Of a stretch of DNA of 40,081 nt, positions 15,900 to 23,808 are shown piece by piece. A program made the position numbers and the translations under genes. Location of the stretch: contig JACRFW010000033.1 in assembly GCA_016234265.1 (NCBI GenBank), positions 1 through 40,081 on the forward strand, read 5' to 3'. Within the stretch, counting starts at the first letter, position 1. Each line of letters begins with the position of its first letter. Under the pieces are notes generated by a model. It saw nothing but the letters and a program-made list of their open reading frames with translations. It searched no databases and had not been told where the DNA came from. This DNA comes from Candidatus Magasanikiibacteriota bacterium (GTDB taxonomy: Bacteria > Patescibacteriota > Patescibacteriia > Magasanikbacterales > GWA2-37-8).

Positions 15900-16821
15900 A
15901 GCTCTTGGCTTCGTTAATTTTGTTAAGCCACGCTGCCCGATATGACGCCCTGGTATCATTCTCGTGGAGCTTCACGATGCCAGGCTGAATGACCACGCCG
16001 TGATCTTTCTGTTCGGCCTTCGTTTTTACGGAGCGAGATAAAAGCGATTTCTGAATTTCCCGCGCCTGATTTTCAATGAGGTCGCCATACGCCCCGCACC
16101 ACAGTGTCTCCCAAAAACGGTGCCACACACTGCGCCTCTGCGATTGCACAGTGGCGCGCAAAGATATCATGGCATTTGGTAAAAAATTCTTCAACCAACG
16201 ATTTGTTTCCAAAAATGCGTGATAGAGCCCCTCCGGGTCATACACGGGGATCATCTGCACGATCCAGTAGGCAAAGTGCACATCGTCCGGGGCGACGCGC
16301 CACGGCGACAGGTCCATATGAGCGCGGTCTACAAAAAACGAAAGACACACCCGGTCACGTTGTTTTTTGCCATAGGTGCGCAGACCGAATAGACGCAAAA
16401 TCAAATTAGCAAAAAAACGCGCAATCCAAAGCCGGTTCGTTTCGGTGACAATAAAAAAATCAATATCGCTCTCCGGCTTGGCCACTTCCCGCCCCACTGA
16501 ATTACAGACAAACACCGCGCGCAAGAACGGCACTAGGCGAAGCAGCCGCGCCGCGCGCCGGGATTTCTCCAGTTTTTGGTCGGTCGGCACGACCGCCCGC
16601 CTTCGCTCCACCACATCAGCACTCTGCCCGCGCAAAAAATAATATCCATATTTTTCTTCCAAAAACGACACGCCGGAAAGAACGGCGAAAAACTCTTCGG
16701 CCTTCCCGGCGGAAGAAGTCCACAAAAAACGCCACAATTCCTCTTTAGTCAGAGGGAAATGCGCTAAATCAAAATACGAGATAGTCCGAAGAATAGACTG
16801 CTGAAGAGGGTTTCCCGGCAT
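15889..16821 (-). CDS. nucleotidyltransferase-fold protein with N-terminal winged-helix-like region
   Basis: The 310-residue protein starts with about 60 residues resembling a winged helix (ILRTISYFDLAHFPLTKEELWRFLW, then a wing with GYYFLRG). Residues about 100-130 show VFVCNSVGREVAKPESDIDFFIVTE, the core pattern of the nucleotidyltransferase superfamily (G-S/N-x-GR, then S-D-I-D-x-F/L-I/V). The rest is helical and lacks a clear second domain. Its substrate is unknown; antitoxin-like MNT proteins, or a sugar- or protein-modifying enzyme, are all possible. A TATACT -10 box on the minus strand (16830-16835) ends only 8 nt before the ATG, implying a very short leader or none. The end overlaps the O-antigen ligase start. 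Confidence 0.7.
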   Translation of the reverse strand: MPGNPLQQSILRTISYFDLAHFPLTKEELWRFLWTSSAGKAEEFFAVLSGVSFLEEKYGYYFLRGQSADVVERRRAVVPTDQKLEKSRRAARLLRLVPFLRAVFVCNSVGREVAKPESDIDFFIVTETNRLWIARFFANLILRLFGLRTYGKKQRDRVCLSFFVDRAHMDLSPWRVAPDDVHFAYWIVQMIPVYDPEGLYHAFLETNRWLKNFLPNAMISLRATVQSQRRSVWHRFWETLWCGAYGDLIENQAREIQKSLLSRSVKTKAEQKDHGVVIQPGIVKLHENDTRASYRAAWLNKINEAKSYVS

Positions 16822-16855
16822 ACCCGGCTAGTATAACAGCCGGACGAAACAAAAA

Positions 16856-16877
16856 AAAGACCCCTATGGGGGCTTTT
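16856..16877 (-). terminator. terminator after yidC
   Basis: On the minus strand AAAAG-CCCCC, ATA loop, GGGG, then a long T-run. It lies 13 bp beyond the yidC stop and before the next gene's promoter. Confidence 0.75.
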
Positions 16878-16889
16878 CCAATTGCCAAT

Positions 16890-17663
16890 TTAAGAAATGA
16901 TCTTACCTTCAATCACCTTAGTATCTGCTTTGGGGGCACCCGGTTCATCGCCCTTGCGAAACATAAAAAGCTGCTGGGCTAGCATGAGGGCTGTGCTCAA
17001 AAACCAATAAAGAGTGAGACCGGCCGGAAATTTAAAACCAATCAAAACCGTCATGACCGGCATCACATAGAGCATCTGCTTGTTCATCATAGCCGCCATA
17101 TCTTCGTCTTTGCCGCCCGCCCCCGCTTCCTTCGGCGCTTTCTTGCGAGTCAAAGTCTTGGCTTGAAAAAATTGAGCCAAACCAGCCAAAACCGAAAGCG
17201 CGATGCTCGGCTTGGCCAGATCAAAAGATCCCAGCGACAGCGGATTCAGCGTTCCCGGGTTGCGCACAAAAGAATACAGATTAGCTCCAAGATTTTGCGA
17301 AGCCAACCCATCGCGCAGTACCCAGAAAAGAGCGATGAGCAATGGCAATTGAACCAACATGGGGAGGCACGAGGTTAGAGGGTTTACCTTGTGCGTCTTG
17401 TAAAGAGCCATCGTGGCCTCGGCCTGCTTTTGTTTATCATTTGGAAAATCCTTTTTTATCGCTTCCATCTTGGGCTGCAGCTCTTGCATGGATTTCTGAG
17501 CCTTGATAGACGAGGTGGTCAAGGGATACAAGGCCAGCCGAACGAGAACTGTCAAAACAAAAATCACCACGCCCAAATCATGACCGGGCAGAATATTATA
17601 CAAGCCGACAAACAAATTAAAAATGGGTTTATAGAGAATGATGTTGAAAAGGGAAGAAATCAT
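16890..17663 (-). CDS. yidC: membrane protein insertase YidC/Oxa1
   Basis: A 257-residue insertase of the short Gram-positive-like form, without the large periplasmic P1 domain. TM segments include IFVLTVLVRLALYPLTTSS with the conserved hydrophilic-groove Arg, the cytoplasmic coiled-coil hairpin SIKAQKSMQELQPKMEAIKKDF, LPMLVQLPLLIALFWVL, and the C-terminal pair MLYVMPVMTVLIGFKFPAGLTLYWF. It folds proteins into the inner membrane alone or with SecYEG. It follows nusA by 11 bp. That is unusual: yidC is generally next to rnpA and jag, none of which appears here. Confidence 0.95.
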   Translation of the reverse strand: MISSLFNIILYKPIFNLFVGLYNILPGHDLGVVIFVLTVLVRLALYPLTTSSIKAQKSMQELQPKMEAIKKDFPNDKQKQAEATMALYKTHKVNPLTSCLPMLVQLPLLIALFWVLRDGLASQNLGANLYSFVRNPGTLNPLSLGSFDLAKPSIALSVLAGLAQFFQAKTLTRKKAPKEAGAGGKDEDMAAMMNKQMLYVMPVMTVLIGFKFPAGLTLYWFLSTALMLAQQLFMFRKGDEPGAPKADTKVIEGKIIS

Positions 17664-17674
17664 AGCGCTATCGC

Positions 17675-18907
17675 TTATTCCGCTTTCTCTTCAACGGCGG
17701 CGATTTCCGGCGCAACTTTCGGCTCGGCCGGTTCTTCGGCCGCGGCCTCGGCGGCAGAGGGCGCGGTCTCACCGCCAAGCTGAACTACATTTATTTTCCA
17801 GCCGGTAAGCTCAGAGGCTAAGCGCACATTCTGGCCGGAGCGGCCAATCGCGATGGAGAACTGCTCCGGAGCGACGGTAACGGTAGCTGTCCTTTCGGCA
17901 TCGTTCAGTTCTACTGAAACAACTTTTGCCGGCGACAAAGCATGAGTGACATAACCGGCGGCGTCTTCGTCATATTGGATGACATCAATTTTCTCTCCGC
18001 CCAGCTCTTCAATGACGGTATTGATGCGGCTGCCGCGCTGGCCAATGCAGGAACCGATCGGGTCAATGGACGAATCATCGGTCGCCACCGCCACTTTGGA
18101 GCGAAAACCGGCATCACGGGCCACCCCCTTAATTTGGATGACACCGCTCGCTACCTCGGGAATTTCTTGCCGAAACACTTCGCGCACCATGCCCGTTGCG
18201 GCGCGAGACAAAATAATCTCCGGCCCGCGAGCGGTCATTTCCACTTTCACTACAAAAAATTTCATCCGCGCTCCCGGGCGATAGTGTTCGTTGAAAATCA
18301 TCTGATCAGACGGCATGATGCCGGTAATTTTACCGAGATCAATCAAAACTTTCCGCCCTTCCACGCGCTGGACAGTGCCGAGAATCAACGTTCCTTCCTG
18401 ACCCTTGAAGTCGCCAAAGACAACGGCGCGCTCCGCCTCGCGGATCTTCTGAATAATCACCTGCTTGGCCGTCTGCGCGGCCATGCGGCCAAACTCATGC
18501 GGTATTTCCAAAGAAATTTCCAGCACTTCACCCACCTCAGCTTTTTTCTTCACCTCTTTGGCCTGGGAGAGCATCATTTCGGTCTTCGGGTTGAAGCGGG
18601 GCAAATCAGCCGTTTCCTCTTCGGTTAATTCACGACCCTCCTCACGCGCTTTTTCCCGTCTAGCCATCAGTTCATCCTGGGCCTTCTCCAAAACGTCTTC
18701 AGCAATGTCCGGAACTACGGTTTTGACATCCCACGCCTGCATATTACCGGTCGCCGGATCAAATTTTACTTTGATATTTTGCTGCTTGTTGCCAAAATCT
18801 TTGCGGTAGGCGGCCGCGAGCGCGGCCTCAATGGTTTCCATGACAGCGTCATAGGTCAAACCCTTCTCATCGCACAAAGCCTGAATCGCCTTAGTGATAT
18901 CGGACAT
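17675..18907 (-). CDS. nusA: transcription termination/antitermination protein NusA
   Basis: NusA binds RNA polymerase and nascent RNA to modulate pausing, termination and antitermination. In order: the N-terminal polymerase-binding domain (1-130) with the usual YDAVMETIEAALAAAYRKDFG, interrupted by a charged helical insertion at about 78-120; the S1 domain (about 150-215, GQEGTLILGTVQRVEGRKVLIDL); KH1 with DPIGSCIGQRGSRI (about 277); and KH2 with FSIAIGRSGQNVRLASELTGW (about 345). The tail of about 40 residues is Ala/Glu-rich. The acidic repeats of enterobacterial NusA are absent. nusA is first in the nusA-yidC pair, not with rimP and infB as in most bacteria. Confidence 0.96.
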   Translation of the reverse strand: MSDITKAIQALCDEKGLTYDAVMETIEAALAAAYRKDFGNKQQNIKVKFDPATGNMQAWDVKTVVPDIAEDVLEKAQDELMARREKAREEGRELTEEETADLPRFNPKTEMMLSQAKEVKKKAEVGEVLEISLEIPHEFGRMAAQTAKQVIIQKIREAERAVVFGDFKGQEGTLILGTVQRVEGRKVLIDLGKITGIMPSDQMIFNEHYRPGARMKFFVVKVEMTARGPEIILSRAATGMVREVFRQEIPEVASGVIQIKGVARDAGFRSKVAVATDDSSIDPIGSCIGQRGSRINTVIEELGGEKIDVIQYDEDAAGYVTHALSPAKVVSVELNDAERTATVTVAPEQFSIAIGRSGQNVRLASELTGWKINVVQLGGETAPSAAEAAAEEPAEPKVAPEIAAVEEKAE

Positions 18908-18982
18908 ACATTCACTAGTGAATTATGAATAGAAAATTAAGTAAAGAAAAAAGCACCACTATCAGGGTACTTACTGATTGTA

Positions 18983-19011
18983 AAGATAGCACGCCGGTTC
19001 ATTTCTGTCAA
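18983..19011 (-). promoter_or_regulatory. nusA-yidC promoter
   Basis: Minus strand -35 TTGACA (19006-19011), 17-bp spacer, -10 TATCTT (18983-18988). The leader between here and the nusA ATG has a short ATCAG/CTGAT hairpin (18961-18978). Confidence 0.65.
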
Positions 19012-19015
19012 GTAA

Positions 19016-19639
19016 CTATTTTTTAACTAATACCCTAACCGGCGTCACACCGGTAATTTTCACCGCATCCCCCACATCCAAAAAATCATAAAGTCTGGGC
19101 ACATCTTTATAGGAAATATTCACGCACCCGTGGCTCATCGGGCGCTTGCCGAACTGGTTGTGCCAGTAAGCGCCGTGAAGATAAAACCCGCGCTTAAACT
19201 CCAGGTTCCATTTGGCATTGGGTAGATCATAGCCAGGACCAACATAGCGCTTCACGGGAACTTTTTTCAAAATTGAAAATTCGCCAATGGGAGTGTCTTT
19301 CCCTCTGATTCCGGTGGAGACTGGCATAGTGCCGACTTTGACTCCCGCCAAATAATACGCCAATTGCTGCTTGTTCAAATCAATTTCCACGTGACGGGGC
19401 AGGCTCCGGTCCCTGCCCCCTTTCAGGGGGTTAAAACCGTGTTCCACCTCTACACCGTCCGGGTAACCGTCGCCATCGGAATCAAGATTAGTGGCGTCTG
19501 TCCCCAAGGCGGCTTCCTCCGCATCGGTCAGCCCGTCGCCGTCGGTGTCTAGCTCTGCCGCGGACACAAAACGTGCCGGAACGAACAGAACACTGACAAA
19601 AAATATGGCAAAAACAAATCGAAACATACTATCTTTCAT
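19016..19639 (-). CDS. secreted L,D-transpeptidase (YkuD) with thrombospondin type-3 repeats
   Basis: The 207-residue protein has a signal peptide (about 1-28). Residues 29-68 hold type-3 calcium-binding loops DTDGDGLTD and DSDGDGYPD, each with its acidic helix. From about residue 80 the YkuD domain follows: HVEIDLNKQQLAYYLAGVKVGTMPVSTG, KDTPIGEFSILKK, FYLHGAYWHNQFGKRPMSHGCVNIS with the catalytic Cys in SHGCVN and upstream His. It makes or edits 3-3 peptidoglycan cross-links or anchors surface proteins. The calcium-binding module suggests attachment or stabilisation at the cell surface; a related module occurs at 5642-6289. It is 4 bp downstream of the ComEC-like lactamase gene. Confidence 0.92.
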   Translation of the reverse strand: MKDSMFRFVFAIFFVSVLFVPARFVSAAELDTDGDGLTDAEEAALGTDATNLDSDGDGYPDGVEVEHGFNPLKGGRDRSLPRHVEIDLNKQQLAYYLAGVKVGTMPVSTGIRGKDTPIGEFSILKKVPVKRYVGPGYDLPNAKWNLEFKRGFYLHGAYWHNQFGKRPMSHGCVNISYKDVPRLYDFLDVGDAVKITGVTPVRVLVKK

Positions 19640-19643
19640 CCTT

Positions 19644-20603
19644 TCATCGTACTAGTATAGCACCCCGCTGGTCGGTGCGTAAAATCTCGGCGCCGGCCCT
19701 TTCCAAATGCTTTATAACCCGAAGCGACGGATGGCCATAGCGATTGGGGCCCACCGAGATCACCGCTTGCTTCGCCCTCACCGCCGTTAAAAAATCTTCG
19801 CCACTCGCGCCCGGGCTGCCATGGTGCCCGACTTTCAGAATGTCCGAACGTAATGTCGGACATTCATATTTGTCATTCCCGCCCGCTTCGCCGAAGCTCC
19901 AGCGAGACGAGCGAAAGCGGGAATCCATTGATGAGCTTGAATAAGAGCCCAGCGATGGATTCCCAATCAAGTTGGGAATGACAGACGTGGAAGGGCAATA
20001 CTTCTCCAACAACGCATTCTCAAGTGGCACCTCCATATCACCAGTAAACAAAAAAGTTTCCGCCCCGTGCGTCAATCGAAATACAATGGAATAATTATTG
20101 CTATCATCGGCTTTAGTGTCAATTTTTAAAGCGGGGTCTGGAGAAAGGAATTGTAAAGTGTCGCTCGCTATGGTCCAGACAGTCGGGCTGGTCATAGTAA
20201 TTATTTCCGCACCCTCATTATGGATCGCCTTGTCCCACTCCCGCCAATAGGGGTCGTAGGGCTTGGTGCGGCCATTCACAATAATGTGTTTCACGTCATA
20301 GCGCTTGAGCACATCCACACACCCGCCATAGTGATCCAGGTCCGGGTGCGTTGCGAGTACATAATCAATGGTGTGCACATAAAATGGCACCACGGCTCCA
20401 AGCTGGCTCAACACTTTTCTGTTTGCCCCGCAATCCACCAGCATCGTTTCGCCGTTCTCAAACTGGATCAACGCGCTATCCCCTTGCCCTATATTCAAAA
20501 ACCACACTTTAAACTCATGCCGGTGTTGTTCAGAAATGATGTAATAAAACCAGCCCCCCATTACTAACAAAACTACCCCTATAATAATTACGACCTTCTT
20601 CAT
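19644..20603 (-). CDS. ComEC-type metallo-beta-lactamase domain protein
   Basis: The 319-residue protein has one N-terminal membrane anchor (about 1-22) and an extracytoplasmic metallo-beta-lactamase domain. Motifs: VWFLNIGQGDSALIQF (the ComEC-type opening), LVDCGA, THPDLDHYGG (the H-x-D-x-D-H-like zinc site), FLFTGDMEV, KVGHHGSPGA and SVGPNRYGHPS. In ComEC this domain is thought to degrade the non-transforming DNA strand. Here it is a separate protein close to a ComEC membrane protein lacking it. Residues about 206-243 are a repeat-encoded segment containing VIPNLIGNPS and MDSRFR, lying between the zinc-site TGDM and VGHHGS parts. Confidence 0.87.
   Translation of the reverse strand: MKKVVIIIGVVLLVMGGWFYYIISEQHRHEFKVWFLNIGQGDSALIQFENGETMLVDCGANRKVLSQLGAVVPFYVHTIDYVLATHPDLDHYGGCVDVLKRYDVKHIIVNGRTKPYDPYWREWDKAIHNEGAEIITMTSPTVWTIASDTLQFLSPDPALKIDTKADDSNNYSIVFRLTHGAETFLFTGDMEVPLENALLEKYCPSTSVIPNLIGNPSLGSYSSSSMDSRFRSSRWSFGEAGGNDKYECPTLRSDILKVGHHGSPGASGEDFLTAVRAKQAVISVGPNRYGHPSLRVIKHLERAGAEILRTDQRGAILVR
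19873..19985. repeat. second-family palindromic repeat inside the lactamase gene
   Basis: Starts GTCATTCCCGC and ends TTCCCAATCAAGTTGGGAATGAC; GCGGGAATCCATTGATGA and GCGATGGATTCCC are internal. The minus-strand product is VIPNLIGNPS...MDSRFR. It is longer than the related copy at 21751-21835 by an extra segment near CCCGCTTCGCCGAAGC. Confidence 0.85.
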
Positions 20604-20620
20604 GACAAAAAAATTACCAA

Positions 20621-20678
20621 ATGGTTAAATTGTCAAATTGCTAGTGATAACAATTTAACAGTTTAACAATTTAACCAT
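20621..20678. repeat. inverted repeat between lactamase and methyltransferase genes
   Basis: Perfect 13-nt arms ATGGTTAAATTGT (20621-20633) and ACAATTTAACCAT (20666-20678) with further internal CAAATTG/CAATTT matches. Short motifs of AACAATTTAAC type recur within it. It abuts the TGA stop of the methyltransferase. It may act as a weak terminator or a small mobile repeat. Confidence 0.6.
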
Positions 20679-21286
20679 CACTTTCGTGCAATCAATATTT
20701 GATTCACCCAAACGTCTTTTTCTTTTATCATCACTTCCTGCTCAATAGAAAACGCCAACGACTCCAGCGATTCGCGCGCTTCCTCCGGCCGGTGATAATA
20801 CGACTCAATGATAATGTCCCCCTCGCTCGTCTTTACGGTCGGCGGATCTTTCTGATTGATATTCGTCACCACCAGTCGGCCCCCATCTTTGAGCACACGG
20901 TACGCCTCATCAAAAAATCTAGCGGGATTTTTCAGGTGCACGATCAAAAACGTGGCGATGACCATATCAAAACTGCCGCTCACAAATGGCAGAGCTTCTG
21001 CATCGCCAACGATACAGGTGATGGCGGGGTTCTTTTTCTTCAGCCGCTCCAACATTTTATCCGAGACGTCCAATGCGGTCACTTCCGTACCCGGGAACTT
21101 GGCTAATTCCACCGCGAGTCGGCCCGTGCCGGCCCCAACATCTAAAACTTTCAGGCCGCGGACATTGCCAAGCAGTGGCAGTAATTTCTTTTGCTCAAAA
21201 CTATTCAGGTAGCCTTCCTTTTCGTCGTAACGATTTGCAGCTAGGTTATACCCGCCGATTGAGGTCATGAATTTTGGTTTTTTCAT
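20678..21286 (-). CDS. class I SAM-dependent methyltransferase
   Basis: A 202-residue protein from the ATG at 21284-21286 (MKKPKFMTSIGGYNLAANRYD); the open frame further upstream is repeat sequence. SAM motif I is LKVLDVGAGTGRLAVELAK (about 48-66), followed by EVTALDVSDKMLERLKKK, CIVGDAEALPF and FDMVIATFLIVHLKNPARFFDEAYRVLKDGGRLVV. This resembles ubiquinone/menaquinone-type or generic small-molecule methyltransferases, but the substrate cannot be read from sequence. It sits between the two ComEC parts; any role in competence is unproven. Confidence 0.88.
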   Translation of the reverse strand: MKKPKFMTSIGGYNLAANRYDEKEGYLNSFEQKKLLPLLGNVRGLKVLDVGAGTGRLAVELAKFPGTEVTALDVSDKMLERLKKKNPAITCIVGDAEALPFVSGSFDMVIATFLIVHLKNPARFFDEAYRVLKDGGRLVVTNINQKDPPTVKTSEGDIIIESYYHRPEEARESLESLAFSIEQEVMIKEKDVWVNQILIARK

Positions 21287-21295
21287 ATCTTGAGT

Positions 21296-21404
21296 GTCAT
21301 ACAGAGCCCTCGCGTGGCGAAGGATCTTCCAAATTTTCGGCGCCAATTGTCTGCGGTGATTGAGAAATAGGAAGATTCTTCGGTTGCGACCTCTGAATGA
21401 CAAT
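21296..21404. repeat. ~110-bp palindromic repeat at the comEC 3' end
   Basis: Starts GTCATACAGAGCCCTCGCG and ends CTCTGAATGACAA, with inner GAAGGATCTTCC and GGAAGATTCTTC. The comEC frame runs into it and stops inside, so it supplies the last residues of ComEC. Confidence 0.85.
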
Positions 21405-22946
21405 TAGTAAACAAACATACAGACTGACCATCCCCCACCACGGCAAAGTAAAATTAATTGCCGAGAAGCTTTGCCGGCCAAAAAAAGTTGCTGTTAGTAT
21501 AACATACCTAAGGCCAATACCCCCGACCCAGGCGATAAGCTGGCCGAGCGGAAAAAAGACAAAGCTCGCGAGGAGCGCTAAAAAACCAAACAACATTAGC
21601 CACGGAATAATCCAGAGTACCAAAATATTTACCAACGGCGCAACCAGCGACAGCCGGCCGAACTGATACATAATGAGCGGCGTGGTCGCGATGATCGCCG
21701 AGAGTGTGGAGATGAGGGGTTCGCGAATTGCATTAACCACTTTCATCGCACTGTCATTCCCGCGAAAGCGGGAATCCATTGATGAACTTAAATAAGAGTC
21801 TGGCGATGGATTCCCAATCAAGTTGGGAATGATAGCCAAAAGTATCGGCGACACATACACCAGCCCCAGCGTCGCCAAAAAAGACAACTGAAACCCAGCA
21901 TCCCAGAGCGCCACATACGGGTTGCCGAGCATCATCAGTGCCGCGGTGAAAATAAGCACCGTCGCCATTCGCGACAGCCGCCCCAAATACTGTCCAGTGA
22001 GAACAACAATACCCATCACCGCCGCCCGCACGGCCGACGAGGACAACCCAGAAAAGATCGTAAATAAAATAATGACCACAATCACCACCCAAAACGCCTG
22101 TCGCCGCCACAGCCCGATGGTAATTAAAACACTCATCAAAACTGTCGCAATAATCGTAATATTAAACCCCGACACCGCGATGATATGCGTAATGCCGGTA
22201 CGGCTAAAATTGTCCGACAGTTCTTTGGGGAGCCCGCTTTTACTGCCGTATAAAATACCGGCGACAAAACTAGCCACCGGCTCCGGCCACAAACGATTCA
22301 TTTGCTCGGACACCGCAGCCTTCAGTTTCAAAATAGGCTTCATCAAAAAAACAGAGGGTGTGAAGCGCTCGTTCTGAATTGGCATTGCCGCAACATTCGG
22401 AAAACTGCACACCGACCATATTCCATTCCGGGATAAATATTTATCATAGCGAAAGGTGCTGTCGTCCTGATTTTTTGGTGCCTGCAAACCGCAGGCAAAC
22501 GCAATACGCTCCCCATACTGATATTCTGGATAATTTCGCATCTTCACCAGCGCTCGCCCCTGATAATTTTCCGCGGCCACAGTATAATACGTCGCCTCAA
22601 TGCGCCGATCCGGCTCCTCCGCGATGATGCCGTGAATAGTCACAGTCTTATCATTGTAAAAACAAAGTGTCGCCGGGTCGCTACAGTCCGGCACTGTAAT
22701 AAGAAACCGCCACGCGCCGAAAATAAAAAACAAAAGACAGAGACCAACAAAGCGATAGAGAGAATTATTCCAAAAAATAATAACGACACAACCAAGTACA
22801 AACAGCACGCCATAAAAATACACCGAGTACATCTGGTGCCAATCAAACAGAGAAAATAACCCGGCGCCAAGGATAAAACTAAAACAAAACGCGAGAAACG
22901 TTTTGTTTTTAGAAGTAATAATTTTTCTAACCCCCTCGTTTGTCAT
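21297..22946 (-). CDS. comEC: ComEC/Rec2-family DNA-uptake membrane protein lacking the lactamase domain
   Basis: ComEC forms the inner-membrane channel for transforming DNA. The 549-residue protein starts with two to three membrane helices, then an OB-like DUF4131 region (about 75-160, VTIHGIIAEEPDRRIEATYYTV), then the Competence domain: PVASFVAGILYGSKSGLPKELSDNFSRTGITHIIAVSGFNITI (about 213-255) and FSGLSSSAVRAAVMGIVVLTGQYLGR. No metallo-beta-lactamase domain follows. Residues about 370-398 (IIPNLIGNPS, MDSRFRGND) are encoded by the repeat at 21751-21835, in a loop between helices. The final residues (ISQSPQTIGAENLEDPSPREGSV) are encoded by another repeat. The ATG overlaps yet another repeat copy. 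Confidence 0.9.
   Translation of the reverse strand: MTNEGVRKIITSKNKTFLAFCFSFILGAGLFSLFDWHQMYSVYFYGVLFVLGCVVIIFWNNSLYRFVGLCLLFFIFGAWRFLITVPDCSDPATLCFYNDKTVTIHGIIAEEPDRRIEATYYTVAAENYQGRALVKMRNYPEYQYGERIAFACGLQAPKNQDDSTFRYDKYLSRNGIWSVCSFPNVAAMPIQNERFTPSVFLMKPILKLKAAVSEQMNRLWPEPVASFVAGILYGSKSGLPKELSDNFSRTGITHIIAVSGFNITIIATVLMSVLITIGLWRRQAFWVVIVVIILFTIFSGLSSSAVRAAVMGIVVLTGQYLGRLSRMATVLIFTAALMMLGNPYVALWDAGFQLSFLATLGLVYVSPILLAIIPNLIGNPSPDSYLSSSMDSRFRGNDSAMKVVNAIREPLISTLSAIIATTPLIMYQFGRLSLVAPLVNILVLWIIPWLMLFGFLALLASFVFFPLGQLIAWVGGIGLRYVILTATFFGRQSFSAINFTLPWWGMVSLYVCLLIVIQRSQPKNLPISQSPQTIGAENLEDPSPREGSV
21751..21835. repeat. second-family palindromic repeat inside comEC
   Basis: Starts GTCATTCCCGCGAAAGCGGG, contains GCGATGGATTCCC and ends TCAAGTTGGGAATGATAG. 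It is the shorter relative of 19873-19985, and both are read in the same frame to give IPNLIGNPS and MDSRFR peptides. Confidence 0.88.
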
Positions 22947-23050
22947 CTTGAGCGTAGCGAAAGATCTCTGTCTTACTTACTATCGAACGAACGAACAGAA
23001 ATTTCTCACGAAGTTTACACTGAGTAAAACGAATGTGTTCGAAATGACAA
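22941..23050. repeat. palindromic repeat upstream of comEC
   Basis: Starts TGTCATCTTGAGCGTAGCG with GAAAGATCTC and ends GTGTTCGAAATGACAA. It is a variant subfamily of the 110-bp repeat, with a CTTGAG in place of CCAGAG. It overlaps the comEC ATG. Confidence 0.8.
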
Positions 23051-23683
23051 CTAAAACTCCTGCGGCTGCCCGTGCTCCAGCACGACCCAACGTATCCCCC
23101 ATTCTTTCGCATGCCGCTCTGGGTGGTTGTGGTATGGCCCGCCAAACTTGAGGAAACCATCATGTACTGGGAATACTGCTTTCGGTTTCATGAGTTTGAG
23201 ATAGTCAAGCGCCTCGCTTATTTTCATCCACGGCGCGACCGCCGGGTAGGCCAAAATTTCAACCGTTTTGTCCGGAACAGTCAGGGCGTCACCTGGATAG
23301 AACAATCGGTCAGCGATACAATAGCCAGTATTTTTTACAACCGGAAACTTTTCATAAATTTTTGCGTGCCACTCGCCCACACCATCAATTACAACATTCT
23401 GAACAACTACCTGCTCTTTGTCTCCCAACTTGTCAACTTCTATCCCTTCTTTGGCGAGCGCCGCCACAACTTCTTCATTAGAAAAAATCCGGGCACGAGG
23501 GTTGAGCGCAATCAATTTCTTCAGGGTAGGAACATCTGCATGATCCTGGTGGACGTGCGTTATCAAGATTGCGTCCAATTTTTCTAATGCCGGAACGGTG
23601 GAATAGTTTCCTGGGTCAAACAGGATCCGCGCGCCTTTTTCCTCAACCAACAAACACGAATGACCGAACTTGGTTATCTTCAT
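23051..23683 (-). CDS. MBL-fold metal-dependent hydrolase
   Basis: A 210-residue protein of the UPF0173-like type: MKITKFGHSCLLVEEKGARILFDPG at the N-terminus, THVHQDHADVPTL (zinc-binding HxHxDH, about 42-50), then FYPGDALTVPD and FPVHDGFLKFGG with the final zinc ligands. Length fits single-domain cytoplasmic members of the family. The natural substrate is not known. It lies upstream of comEC on the same strand, but separated by a repeat, so no functional link is claimed. Confidence 0.88.
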   Translation of the reverse strand: MKITKFGHSCLLVEEKGARILFDPGNYSTVPALEKLDAILITHVHQDHADVPTLKKLIALNPRARIFSNEEVVAALAKEGIEVDKLGDKEQVVVQNVVIDGVGEWHAKIYEKFPVVKNTGYCIADRLFYPGDALTVPDKTVEILAYPAVAPWMKISEALDYLKLMKPKAVFPVHDGFLKFGGPYHNHPERHAKEWGIRWVVLEHGQPQEF

Positions 23684-23693
23684 ATTTGAATGA

Positions 23694-23803
23694 TGTCATC
23701 CTGAACGTATGTGAAGGATCTTCAGATTTGCGTCGCCAATCGTGTACGACAAGGGCACAAGCGGAAGATTCTTCTCCCGACTGAGTCGGGATCAGAATGA
23801 CAA
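23694..23803. repeat. ~110-bp palindromic repeat between leuS and the MBL hydrolase
   Basis: Starts GTCATCCTGAACG with GAAGGATCTTC and ends CCCGACTGAGTCGGGATCAG followed by AATGACAA. The same right arm with GACTGAGTCGGGAT occurs at 31910-32025. Confidence 0.85.
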
Positions 23804-23808
23804 TTATT

